Assembly (NCBI GenBank): GCA_017399445.1
Contig: JAFQCM010000040.1
Coordinates: 1 to 53,137 of the forward strand
DNA length: 53,137 nt
Reading direction: 5' to 3'
Origin: Lachnospiraceae bacterium
GTDB taxonomy: Bacteria; Bacillota; Clostridia; Lachnospirales; Lachnospiraceae
The notes beneath the pieces were generated by a model. That model saw only the letters and a program-made list of their open reading frames with translations. It was not told the DNA's origin and made no database searches. The number at the start of each line of letters is the position of its first letter. The first letter of the stretch is position 1. Both the position numbers and the translations under genes were made by a program. This document shows positions 35,030-44,144 of the stretch, in pieces.

Positions 35030-36748
35030 ATGCTATCTTTAAAGAGGTTGGTTTATGTGCTTCTGATAGTGTTTGGTATTTGCGGGCTTTTTATACTATA
35101 TAACATTAATGAAAACAATAATAAAACAGTAACTATAAGCAGTCAGCAAGTAGAAGACAAAGAAATTATATCAGGGGAACCTTTACAGAAATCAGAAGAG
35201 TATTACTTTTACGTGATCGGAAGCCAGGAAAAAGAAATATATCAGGACATTTATCGAAATGTTTGTCAAATGATGGAAGACATGAAGGTTCCCTGGTGTA
35301 AAAAAGACACTATTGGGAAAGCAGAATTGAAAAATAAGAAAGCGGTTTTGGTATTTTGTGATGATGTAGTGAATACATATATAGATCTTCAACTATTGGG
35401 GCAATTTATTGAAAAGGGTGGAAAGGTGATAATGGCTGCGGGAGTGGCAGAAGGATATGAAGATTCCTATTTAACACCGATTTTAGGAATTGTAGAAAAA
35501 ACGATTAAGGAAAATTATCAGAATTATCATTTCACAAAATCCCTTTTTCCATTACAGGAAGAGTATATGACCTATGATGGGTATAATGCTTCTACTTGTC
35601 TAAGTGTTCGAAGTGGAGCAAAGGTTTATATGGAAGACAGTGAAAAGCAGGTTCCTATTCTGTATACTTATCCTTATGGAAAAGGGGAGACATTGGTAAT
35701 AAATGCCACATTTTTAAGTGATAATCGTTGTATGGGATTTTTAACGGGAGGTATCAGTAATCTTCTGGGAGAATTTGTATATCCGGTGTTGGGAACGGAA
35801 AGTGTGTATTTGGATAACTTTCCAATTGTCACTTATGTAAACGACTCAGTGTGTATGAAGTTATATGGAAGAACAACGGAAGCTTTTGTGCGAGATGTTG
35901 TATGGCCTGTTTTTCAAGGTATGACAGTGCGAAATGAGATTAAATATACATCCAGCGTATTAAGTGTTGCATCGAAACAGGAGGCTTTTCCAGCAATTAG
36001 TGAAAGTTTATTTAATACTATGGGAAAATCGGCACTTCAGTACAATGGGGAAATGGCATATGCGGCAGATTGTGTAGAACCTTCCACCTTATACAAAAAT
36101 AATGATTTTATAGAGAATTTTGAAAGTACTTTTAAAAATTATGACATATCAGCAATGGTTATGATGTCAGAAGAGCCGGTACGAGAATCCATGGAAATCC
36201 TTGGAACAAAAATTAAGGCAGTAAGAGGAAAGCTAGATGCACAAATACCAGAGAATAGAATGGTGTTTTTGGAAGACTATTATGTTTTTCCAGAAGCAAC
36301 AAAAGGAGTTAATCTGGAGGATGGAGAAATGTTGGCAATTGCTTCTGTATTAGCCAGTTATGGAATGGTGTCTCATACTTTTGATGTTAATAATTTAATC
36401 AGTATTGATGAAAATAGTCCTAGCTGGGATGCAGATAGAATACAGCTGGAAGAATTTGAAAAAAGAGTTCTTGGAGAAACTGACTATTTGGAAAAGGTAA
36501 CTCTTACAGAAACGAAGAATCATTTAAAAAGCTATGAAAGTCTGGAATATACCTGGAAAAAGAGTGGTAACAAGTTGGAGATTTCAGCAAATCAATTTGT
36601 AGAAGGACAGCCATTTTTTATAAGAACAGAAGGAAAGATTACTAGTGCAGATGGTGGGGAATACGAAAGTATTGGAAATAATTACTATATCATTCGTTTG
36701 AATTCTTCAAAGGCGGTATTAACCATTGGGAAAAGAGAGGGGGAATAA
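35030..36748 (+). CDS. DUF2194 protein of the Pel-like locus
   Basis: A 572-residue protein with an N-terminal membrane anchor (about 7-26) and a large extracellular part. The region 50-280 looks like an alpha/beta fold. The second half (from PIVTYVNDSV, about 265) recalls the DUF2194 family, which I associate with polysaccharide deacetylase-like folds. In Pel loci of other Gram-positives a PelA-type deacetylase stands at this place, so it may process the polymer outside the cell. I do not see the full TFDDG and HxxxH deacetylase motifs, so activity is uncertain. The stop is two bases before pelF. Confidence 0.6.
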   Translation: MLSLKRLVYVLLIVFGICGLFILYNINENNNKTVTISSQQVEDKEIISGEPLQKSEEYYFYVIGSQEKEIYQDIYRNVCQMMEDMKVPWCKKDTIGKAELKNKKAVLVFCDDVVNTYIDLQLLGQFIEKGGKVIMAAGVAEGYEDSYLTPILGIVEKTIKENYQNYHFTKSLFPLQEEYMTYDGYNASTCLSVRSGAKVYMEDSEKQVPILYTYPYGKGETLVINATFLSDNRCMGFLTGGISNLLGEFVYPVLGTESVYLDNFPIVTYVNDSVCMKLYGRTTEAFVRDVVWPVFQGMTVRNEIKYTSSVLSVASKQEAFPAISESLFNTMGKSALQYNGEMAYAADCVEPSTLYKNNDFIENFESTFKNYDISAMVMMSEEPVRESMEILGTKIKAVRGKLDAQIPENRMVFLEDYYVFPEATKGVNLEDGEMLAIASVLASYGMVSHTFDVNNLISIDENSPSWDADRIQLEEFEKRVLGETDYLEKVTLTETKNHLKSYESLEYTWKKSGNKLEISANQFVEGQPFFIRTEGKITSADGGEYESIGNNYYIIRLNSSKAVLTIGKREGE

Positions 36749-36750
36749 GC

Positions 36751-38187
36751 ATGCGGGTATGTCTTATTTGTGAGGGGAGTTATCCCTATGTATCTGGTGG
36801 TGTAGCAGGTTGGGTGCAAATGTTATGTGAAAGTTTTGGGGATGTAGAATTTGTAATATGGTCTATTGCTACCACTAGAGAAGAAATGTCTGAATACAAA
36901 TATCAGCTTCCGGACAATGTGAAGGAAGTAAGAACTATATATCTTGGGGATGACAATTTTCAAACTCATTACAAGAAGGTTTCTTTAAAACCGGAAGAAA
37001 CGGAAGTGTTGAGAAAACTTGTTACAAACAAGTCAAATGAAATTGACTGGAAGAAAACATTGGAATTTATTAAGAAATATAAAAAACATCTGGTAGATAT
37101 TCTGATGGGAGAAAATTTTTATAACATTTGCCTGGAGGAATATAATCAATCAGGAAGCTCAGAAATATTTCGACAGTATTTATGGAATTTTAGAGGAATG
37201 TATTTCCCGTTTATGGATATTCTTACGGGAGAAACCGTAAAAGCAGATTTGTATCATGCACTTTCTACCGGATATGCAGGAATCTTAGGAAGTTGTGCTT
37301 CTTATATTGAGGAAAAACCATTTGTTTTATCAGAGCATGGAATTTATACTAGAGAACGAGAAGAAGATATTATTCGTGCAGAGTGGGTAAAAGGCGGATT
37401 TAAGGAGTTATGGATTGATTTTTTTAAAAAAATATCCATGATATCCTATCAAAAGGCAGATGTGGTTACCAGTTTGTTTGAGGTAAATAAAACATTACAA
37501 ATAGAATTGGGATGCCCAGAGGAAAAAATTCGTTTGATTTCAAATGGAGTGTCGGTTGAAGACTATTCCAACTTAGTTTCCCACAATAAGCTGGAAAAAG
37601 GAAAATTTAATATCGCAACAATTTTGCGAGTGGTTCCAATTAAAGATGTAAAAACCATGCTTTTGGCATTTGAAATTGTTCAAGAACAGCTTCCGGAAGC
37701 AAATCTGGCAATTCTAGGTGGCTATGACGAAAGTCCGGAATATTATGAAGAGTGTCTGGAATTGATTAACTCTTTGAAAATAAAGAATGTAAAGTTTTAT
37801 GGGCGAGTGAATGTAAAAGAATATATGCCGGATATCGATTTACTGCTGTTATCCAGTATTAGTGAAGGCCAGCCATTAGCTATTTTAGAAGGGATGGCAG
37901 CGGGAATTCCTTTTGTTAGTACAAATGTAGGAGACTGTAAAAGTCTTTTAGAAGGAAATGAAGGGGATGGACTGGGGAGAGCTGGTTATATTGTGCCGGT
38001 GATGGACAGTAAAGCAATGGCGGAAGCGATTATTTATTGTGAAAAACATCCGAAACAATTAAAACAAATGGGAGAAGTTGGAAGAAAAAGGGTAGAACGG
38101 TATTATAAAAAAGAATCCTTTCTACAACAATATAGGGAGTTATATAAAAAATTAGGAGGTGGAGCAAATGGCGGGGATAGGATTTGA
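36751..38187 (+). CDS. pelF: PelF-like glycosyltransferase (GT4 family)
   Basis: The cytoplasmic glycosyltransferase that builds the Pel-like polymer, in Pseudomonas from UDP-GalNAc. The 478-residue chain starts MRVCLICEGSYPYVSGGVAGWV, the hallmark of PelF, and has the GT-B nucleotide-sugar site with the E-x7-E pair Glu372 and Glu380 (SEGQPLAILEGMAAGIPFV). It starts two bases after the DUF2194 gene and overlaps pelG by 20 bases. The family call is firm; the exact sugar used here cannot be read from the sequence. Confidence 0.92.
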   Translation: MRVCLICEGSYPYVSGGVAGWVQMLCESFGDVEFVIWSIATTREEMSEYKYQLPDNVKEVRTIYLGDDNFQTHYKKVSLKPEETEVLRKLVTNKSNEIDWKKTLEFIKKYKKHLVDILMGENFYNICLEEYNQSGSSEIFRQYLWNFRGMYFPFMDILTGETVKADLYHALSTGYAGILGSCASYIEEKPFVLSEHGIYTREREEDIIRAEWVKGGFKELWIDFFKKISMISYQKADVVTSLFEVNKTLQIELGCPEEKIRLISNGVSVEDYSNLVSHNKLEKGKFNIATILRVVPIKDVKTMLLAFEIVQEQLPEANLAILGGYDESPEYYEECLELINSLKIKNVKFYGRVNVKEYMPDIDLLLLSSISEGQPLAILEGMAAGIPFVSTNVGDCKSLLEGNEGDGLGRAGYIVPVMDSKAMAEAIIYCEKHPKQLKQMGEVGRKRVERYYKKESFLQQYRELYKKLGGGANGGDRI

Positions 38188-39547
38188 GTTAAGAAAGATA
38201 TTTGGTAAGAAAACCTTAATGTCTAGCACATGGGGAGTATTGTATGCTTCTCTAACAACAGTTGGACCTTCTATTATGTTTATTTTTCTTCTTTTTACTT
38301 TACGTTATATTATGAGATATTACCATGCCAGTGAGTTGGAAACCATGTTTTTTACAGCTTCATTTACTTATATTTTTTTGCTGGCTATTTTAACGGCGGC
38401 ATTTCAAAATACGGTAGTATCCAGATATATTTCAGATAAAATATTTGAGAAAAAGGAAGAGGATATTTGTGCTTCCATGTTTGGGGTGCTGACTATTGGA
38501 AGTGTGATTGCAGGAATTGAAGGTGCAGTTCTATGCATGCTTATGTATCGCCATGACCAGGTATCACTGATTTTTATGGCCGCATATTATCTTTTGGTTG
38601 TATTGGCAACCGATGCTTACAATATTATAACTTATGTATCAGCATTAAAAGAATACAAGGAAGTAACAGTATCTTATTTTGTGGGAGTTATAGTTTCCAT
38701 ACCAATGTTCTTTCTGTTTTATAAAATTGTTGGATGGCATTTGATATTGTCTATTTATTGGGCTTTGGTTTGTGGTTTTTTTATAATTAATCTGATGCTT
38801 GTATATTGGTGTGTGAAAGCATTTGGAACTCCTAGTGAAAAATATTTTGAATTTTTGAAATATTTTGTGAAATTTCCAAAATTACTTGTCAGCGGATTTT
38901 CTTATATGTTGGGATTTTATATATCCAATATTATATATTGGTTTTTCTCTGATATGAAAGTAACAGTTAGTATTTTTAGTGTTGCTCCAAATTATGATAT
39001 GGCAATGTTTCTGGCAATTTTGGTTAACTTGTCAGGAATGGTTGTATTTGAAGTAAAAACTGAAACAAACTTTTATGATAAGTATGTGTCGTATTTATCT
39101 GCATTGAATATGGGAAGTTTCGATTTGATTGAAAAAGAACGTGTTTCTATGCAGAATACCATTAATTTGCAACTATTTTTTGTATATGAAGTCCAGTTAA
39201 TTATTACTATTATTTTAATATGCCTCATAAATATATTTTATCCATATCTGGGGGTTAGCAGTCAGATACTAAATATGTTTATGCTTTTAGGAATGGGGTT
39301 GTATTGTACTTTTTGTATGTATTTTACCGTTATCTTTCTGTATTATTTTGAAGACCATACCTCAGCATGTATTGGACCAGTGATATTTCTTGCTGTTGTA
39401 ATGATTGGTTCTTTTATTTGTGCTAAGTTGGGAAATCCATATTACCCGATTCCTTTACTGGCAGGAGGGGTGGTAGGCTGGATTGTCAGTTTTGTGCTTC
39501 TAAGAAGACGACTGAAAAATCTTAATGCTTACTTATTATGTCGTTAG
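38168..39547 (+). CDS. pelG: PelG-like polysaccharide export membrane protein
   Basis: A 459-residue membrane protein with about 12 helices, of the PelG family, related to flippases (MOP superfamily). It is thought to move the polymer made by PelF across the membrane. The N-terminus MAGIGFELRKIF is the characteristic PelG start. The ATG at 38168 follows AGGAGGTGG; the in-frame GTG at 38159 is within that site and is rejected. It overlaps the end of pelF by 20 bases, so the two products are translationally coupled, in keeping with their work as one complex. Confidence 0.92.
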   Translation: MAGIGFELRKIFGKKTLMSSTWGVLYASLTTVGPSIMFIFLLFTLRYIMRYYHASELETMFFTASFTYIFLLAILTAAFQNTVVSRYISDKIFEKKEEDICASMFGVLTIGSVIAGIEGAVLCMLMYRHDQVSLIFMAAYYLLVVLATDAYNIITYVSALKEYKEVTVSYFVGVIVSIPMFFLFYKIVGWHLILSIYWALVCGFFIINLMLVYWCVKAFGTPSEKYFEFLKYFVKFPKLLVSGFSYMLGFYISNIIYWFFSDMKVTVSIFSVAPNYDMAMFLAILVNLSGMVVFEVKTETNFYDKYVSYLSALNMGSFDLIEKERVSMQNTINLQLFFVYEVQLIITIILICLINIFYPYLGVSSQILNMFMLLGMGLYCTFCMYFTVIFLYYFEDHTSACIGPVIFLAVVMIGSFICAKLGNPYYPIPLLAGGVVGWIVSFVLLRRRLKNLNAYLLCR

Positions 39548-39561
39548 AAAGGAGAATACAA

Positions 39562-41319
39562 GTGGATAAGAAAGAGCGTAGTGGAATCATTACGGTGGTT
39601 GTGGCAGTAATTGTAGCATTAGTGGCTTTTGTCTTGCTTTACAGAGAAGAACGTATTCAGATTGAAACACTGGAAACAGAAGTAGCAGATTCCTCTCTTT
39701 CCCAATGGAGAATAGAGGACAGTAGTGTGAATGGGACTCCTTTGAAAGAAGATAAAACAATTTATGGGGAAGTGCCAGAGGATACTATTTATGATGTTTA
39801 CATTAGTGTATTTCCGACAAAGAGTTCTAATGGAGAAATGTTAGATTTTTCAGCTTTTGGAAAACATGTTTCAAGAGATCATACATATAATCCGGTATTA
39901 AACTGTAATATTCAGATTTTAAATGAAGATGAAAAAATAGACCCATTATTGAATTTGGATGAAAAAAATGCAACTATAAGAGTCAGGGGAAATTCTTCTA
40001 GAGGAGATACTTATAAGAGTTATAAAGTGAAATTTAGTAATGAAAATGATAATTTTTTGGGACAAAAAAGTCTGAATATTAACAAACATTCGGAAGATGT
40101 TACCAAGATTGCCACTAAAATGGAAACGGCTTTGTTGGCAGAAATAGATAATATTGCCAGCTACCGTACCTATTTCATGCGTGTTTGGATTCGGGATGCT
40201 TCTTTGCCAAAGGAACAACAAAAGTTTGAATATTATGGTTTGTATACAGAAATTGAACAACCAAATAAAACATACTTGGAAACCCGGGGATTAAGCAGTA
40301 CTGGTAGCATGTATAAAGCCAGAAATTTCAGCTTTGATTTAGTAGATGAGTTAAAAGATGTGGATGATCCAGGATATAAGGAAGAAGAATTTGAAACAGT
40401 TTTAACTATAAGAGAAGCAGAAAACCATAAGAAGTTATTGGAAATGTTAGAGGCAGTAAATGATGAAACCAATAATTTTGAAGAAGTTTTTCATAAATAT
40501 TTTAATGAAGATAACTATTTGACTTGGCTTGCATTTAATCTGCTACTGGGAAATGATGATATTATAAATCACAATTTTATCATATATAATCCGGGAAATT
40601 CGGAAACATGGTATTTTATTCCATGGGACTTTGATGGTACTCTGCATTTTGGGGAATACGAAAGCAGTTTAATGAAATTGCCAACATCTTTAAAAGGTGG
40701 GCAAAAATTAAATCAGTCTATCCTGCATAGAAGATATTTCCGTATGGAAGGCAGCATGGAGAAAATTCAAAAGAAGATGGAAGAACTGTTGGAAAATAAT
40801 GTTACACGTTCCAAAGTAACAGGATTAATAAATGGGTACAAAAGAGTTTTGGATAAGACAGTATCATTAGAACCAGATATTTCTTTGTTGGAAATGCCAC
40901 CAAATGAGCTTCCAATTTATTTAGACAGTTTGTATGATGGAATTCTTGATAATTATGAGGCTTTTAAAATAGCAAACCAATATCCAGTGCCTATGTATGT
41001 GGCTCAGCCCGCAAAGAACAGTAATGGAACAATTCGTTTTTCGTGGCAGCCATCCTATTCCTATCAGGGATATCCTGTTACTTATAATTTACAGTTATTT
41101 ACCGATTATAATATGACTAATATGGTGTTAGAAGCAAAGAATATCGTAGATACCCATTATGATACTCCATCTCCTTTAGAAAGAGGAACTTATTATTTAA
41201 AAGTTACAGCAGTTGACAGCAAAGGACATGAACAGTTAAGCATGGAACGTTTTGAAACTATGCTGACAGATGTGAAGGGTTTAAATGTAAATGGATTGTT
41301 GGAAGTAACTATAGATTAG
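39562..41319 (+). CDS. CotH-family kinase-like protein
   Basis: A 585-residue protein with one N-terminal membrane anchor (about 7-25) and an extracellular CotH domain (about 60-450). CotH of Bacillus is an atypical kinase that phosphorylates spore coat proteins. Family motifs are visible: IRVRGNSSRGDTYKSYKVKF, LLGNDDIINHNFIIYN, and FIPWDFDGTL with Asp356 and Asp358. The C-terminus (about 480-585) is fibronectin III-like. I choose the GTG at 39562, eight bases after AAAGGAG; an in-frame ATG at 39538 lies inside pelG before that site. It begins the second half of the cluster and is followed by VTC and DUF4956 genes, a known neighbourhood for CotH. The substrate on the cell surface is unknown. 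Confidence 0.85.
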   Translation: MDKKERSGIITVVVAVIVALVAFVLLYREERIQIETLETEVADSSLSQWRIEDSSVNGTPLKEDKTIYGEVPEDTIYDVYISVFPTKSSNGEMLDFSAFGKHVSRDHTYNPVLNCNIQILNEDEKIDPLLNLDEKNATIRVRGNSSRGDTYKSYKVKFSNENDNFLGQKSLNINKHSEDVTKIATKMETALLAEIDNIASYRTYFMRVWIRDASLPKEQQKFEYYGLYTEIEQPNKTYLETRGLSSTGSMYKARNFSFDLVDELKDVDDPGYKEEEFETVLTIREAENHKKLLEMLEAVNDETNNFEEVFHKYFNEDNYLTWLAFNLLLGNDDIINHNFIIYNPGNSETWYFIPWDFDGTLHFGEYESSLMKLPTSLKGGQKLNQSILHRRYFRMEGSMEKIQKKMEELLENNVTRSKVTGLINGYKRVLDKTVSLEPDISLLEMPPNELPIYLDSLYDGILDNYEAFKIANQYPVPMYVAQPAKNSNGTIRFSWQPSYSYQGYPVTYNLQLFTDYNMTNMVLEAKNIVDTHYDTPSPLERGTYYLKVTAVDSKGHEQLSMERFETMLTDVKGLNVNGLLEVTID

Positions 41320-41328
41320 GAGAAGATT

Positions 41329-42039
41329 ATGAAGTATGAAGGGCATACACTCAGACATGAGTTAAAGTATTATATTAATTATGATGTATACCATGTATTG
41401 CGGAAACGACTTCAGGAGGTAATTCAGATGGATGAGAATATGCCTGATGAAGAAGGATATCTGGTAAGTAGTATTTATTTTGATGATATGTATCATTCGG
41501 CAGTGGAAGAAAAAATTGCAGGAACCAGATTTCGAAAGAAATTCCGTATTCGAAGTTATGAATTAAACAACCAGCTAATACGACTGGAGTGTAAAAGTAA
41601 ATATAATGAATATATTTCCAAAACAAGTACAAAGCTTAGTTTTGAAGAGTATAATCAGGTTATGAATGGAAACTATGATAATCTGATTAAGCGGGAAGAG
41701 CAGGTCTGCAAGGAACTGTTTTGCTATAATAGGACAAAACTTTTGAAACCAGTGGTAGTGGTAGAGTACCGAAGGGAAGCTTATATTTCTCCCTTAGGAA
41801 ATGTAAGAATTACTTTTGATAAGGAGATTTCATCTTCTACAGGAACACTAGATATTTTTTCACCAAACTATCACACATCAAAAGTATTACCAGATGATAT
41901 TATGGTGTTGGAGGTAAAATATGATGATTACATACCTAGTCATATTTTAAGTATATTGCAGACGGCAATGACAGACCGGTGTGCAATTTCTAAGTATGTA
42001 ATGTGCAGAGAAGAAAAGAGGAGGGTAAAACTTTTATGA
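41329..42039 (+). CDS. VTC-domain protein, polyphosphate polymerase fold
   Basis: A 236-residue protein of the triphosphate tunnel family related to the yeast VTC4 polyphosphate polymerase. The tunnel residues are visible: HELKYY near the start, SIYFDD, the basic RFRKKFRIRSY, RLECKSK, RITFDKE, VLEVKYD and ISKY. In yeast the enzyme makes polyphosphate from ATP; for bacterial members next to CotH and DUF4956 this is inferred. It is cytoplasmic and overlaps the DUF4956 membrane gene by ATGA, so the two products probably work together. Confidence 0.88.
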   Translation: MKYEGHTLRHELKYYINYDVYHVLRKRLQEVIQMDENMPDEEGYLVSSIYFDDMYHSAVEEKIAGTRFRKKFRIRSYELNNQLIRLECKSKYNEYISKTSTKLSFEEYNQVMNGNYDNLIKREEQVCKELFCYNRTKLLKPVVVVEYRREAYISPLGNVRITFDKEISSSTGTLDIFSPNYHTSKVLPDDIMVLEVKYDDYIPSHILSILQTAMTDRCAISKYVMCREEKRRVKLL

Positions 42040-42701
42040 CAACTTTTTCGGATATTTTTAAAAAGAGTTTTTTACAAGAAACAGGAAATCTTACTACAGC
42101 AGGCTTTTTGATGTCTTTGCTTGCCGCGTTTTTGTGTGGGATGATTATTTATTTTATATACCGCTATTTTTACAAAGGGGTTATTTACAACAATAATTTT
42201 AATATTTTGTTGGTTATGGTCAGTATGATTACATGTTTTATTGTAATTGTAATCAGTTCTAATGTAGTGCTGTCTCTTGGTATGGTAGGTGCACTTTCTA
42301 TTGTGCGTTTCCGTACAGCAATTAAGGATCCGTTGGACGTGGGATTTTTATTTTGGAGTGTTGCTGTAGGGATTACCTGTGGGGCAGGACTATACATAAT
42401 CTCACTAGCGGCATCTGTGGGAATTGCATTGGTATATATTCTTTTAGTTAAGGTTCGAAATCGAAAACGAGTTTATTTATTGATTATTAAATATAAAAAC
42501 GATGCATATGATAAAGTAGTGAGAACTATTCAGCCATTGAAAAAAGTGTTGAAAAACAGAATGACAGCAAATGGCTACACAGAAGTTACTTATGAAGTAA
42601 GATTTAAGGAGGATAATACATCTTTTGTAACAGCATTATCTGAAATTGAAGGTGTTGACAATGCAACAGTGGTAGAATTTACAGGAGATTATTGTGAATA
42701 G
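42036..42701 (+). CDS. DUF4956 membrane protein
   Basis: A 221-residue protein with about four membrane helices in the first 130 residues (FLMSLLAAFLCGMIIYFIYRYF, ILLVMVSMITCFIVIVISS, then GMVGALSIVRFRTAIKDP) and a cytoplasmic C-terminal alpha/beta domain. The segment SLGMVGALSIVRFRTAIKDPLDVGFLFW is the DUF4956 signature. The ATG at 42036 sits in the overlap ATGA with the VTC gene after GAGGAGG; the ORF's earlier ATG at 42003 lies inside VTC. DUF4956 and VTC go together in many bacteria; the membrane part might pass the VTC product across the membrane, but this is a guess. Confidence 0.85.
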   Translation: MTTFSDIFKKSFLQETGNLTTAGFLMSLLAAFLCGMIIYFIYRYFYKGVIYNNNFNILLVMVSMITCFIVIVISSNVVLSLGMVGALSIVRFRTAIKDPLDVGFLFWSVAVGITCGAGLYIISLAASVGIALVYILLVKVRNRKRVYLLIIKYKNDAYDKVVRTIQPLKKVLKNRMTANGYTEVTYEVRFKEDNTSFVTALSEIEGVDNATVVEFTGDYCE

Positions 42702-44037
42702 AAGAAGATGGATAGTATTGGCGGTTTTTATAACCGCCAGTATTTTTATCATAATGAATATTTTGAAAGTAAAAGAAGAAAGTAGATTATATGAAGTAGG
42801 AAGTAAACTTGTGAATAATCCGGACAGAGGATTTTATGTTCAGGCAGATGTAGGTGAAAAAGAAAAAATAGAAAAATATAGAGAACAAGTCCGTTTGTTT
42901 TTACTGGCATTTGATTTGTATGAGTATCGAAATCAGGAAATTCCAAAGGAGAAATTGGGGGAACTGAGTTCTTTTTTGGAAGAGGCAAGACAAAAGAATG
43001 TAAAATGTATTTTTCGTGCTGCTTATGGATTTGATGAAGAGGAGAGTAATGATGCAGACTGTCTGGAACGTATTGAGGAACACATCAGTCAGATTGCACC
43101 AATATTAAACCAATATAAAAATCAGATTTGTTGTGTCCAGGCAGGATTTTTTGGACCATGGGGAGAATGGCATAGTAGTAAGTATCTGAAAGAGGAAGAG
43201 GAAGGAAAGAAAAATAGAAACTGGCTGTTACAGGAACTTTTAGAACAGCTTGCGGAAGAAATTATAATAGATGTTAGAAGACCGCGTTTTATTCGGGATG
43301 GACAGGAAGCGGGTTTTGACATGGAGAGAATAGGATTCCATAATGATGGTTTGCTTGGAACAGAGTCAGATTACGGTACTTATGATGATCCGGAGTATAG
43401 CCGGGCAGAAGAAATGGAATGGATGGAATCAAACTTAAAGACCGGCATAAATGGTGGAGAAATGCCACAGGTAAATAAGTACTCAGAAGCAAGTAATGCT
43501 GTTGCAGAGTTTTCTAAAATGAAAATATCATATCTGAATCTGAAGTATAATGAAGAAGTTTATGAACAGTGGAAAAATCAAAAAGTAGAAGAGGAAAATG
43601 CTTTTGCTTATATAGAAAAACGTTTGGGATATCGTTTTTTTATATCTAAAGTTCAATATCCGGTAAGTTTGAAAAAGGGAATATTGGGAAGAAATCAGAA
43701 AATAGAAATTGTATTGAAAAATGAAGGATTTGCACCAATCGGAAAAAATTACGAATTAGAATGGGTAGTGGAAGACTGGTATGGAAAATTACACTATTTC
43801 AAGGAAAACCAGTCATTAGAAACCGTAGGGGCAGGGGAATCCATAAGCATTGGAATAAAAGCTAAAACATTGAAAAAAATCCAGGCAAAAAAGGTGGGTA
43901 TCAGGATTTCCAGAATAGATGATAAGGAGAAGTATCCGGAAAATTGTGTGGAACTAGTGAATGATGAGATTCTTTATGAGAGAGGAGTTAATTTTATTAT
44001 TTCGGTGGAGGAAGAAGGAGAAGTAGATGCGAGATAA
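42694..44037 (+). CDS. DUF4874/DUF4832 protein, probable extracellular glycosidase-like barrel
   Basis: A 447-residue protein with an N-terminal membrane anchor (about 6-23) and an extracellular body. It carries NNPDRGFYVQAD, typical of DUF4874, and the stretch CVQAGFFGPWGEWHSS, like sugar-binding or active-site loops of glycoside hydrolase barrels. The C-terminal DUF4832 part (about 325-440) is beta-rich (VLKNEGFAPIGKNYELEWVV). The GTG start at 42694 follows GGAG and overlaps DUF4956 by eight bases. As the last gene of the locus it might trim or bind the polysaccharide. No activity is known. Confidence 0.72.
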   Translation: MNRRRWIVLAVFITASIFIIMNILKVKEESRLYEVGSKLVNNPDRGFYVQADVGEKEKIEKYREQVRLFLLAFDLYEYRNQEIPKEKLGELSSFLEEARQKNVKCIFRAAYGFDEEESNDADCLERIEEHISQIAPILNQYKNQICCVQAGFFGPWGEWHSSKYLKEEEEGKKNRNWLLQELLEQLAEEIIIDVRRPRFIRDGQEAGFDMERIGFHNDGLLGTESDYGTYDDPEYSRAEEMEWMESNLKTGINGGEMPQVNKYSEASNAVAEFSKMKISYLNLKYNEEVYEQWKNQKVEEENAFAYIEKRLGYRFFISKVQYPVSLKKGILGRNQKIEIVLKNEGFAPIGKNYELEWVVEDWYGKLHYFKENQSLETVGAGESISIGIKAKTLKKIQAKKVGIRISRIDDKEKYPENCVELVNDEILYERGVNFIISVEEEGEVDAR

Positions 44038-44043
44038 GTGTTT

Positions 44044-44090
44044 TTTGATTGGTGAAACCAATTGAAAAAGCAAAAGTTTTATGATAGCAT
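44044..44090 (+). promoter_or_regulatory. Inverted repeat and candidate pyrE promoter
   Basis: ATTGGT and ACCAAT around GAA, with T and A tracts on the outside, form a small hairpin (44044-44068). TTGAAA (44062-44067), 17 bases, TAGCAT (44085-44090) make a moderate sigma-A promoter, so pyrE may be expressed apart from the Pel-like locus. There is no T run after the hairpin, so it is a poor terminator. Confidence 0.45.
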
Positions 44091-44144
44091 AGAAGAGATG
44101 GTAGAAAAAAAGCTGTAAAGCTTAAAGATAAAGGAGAATGAAAA

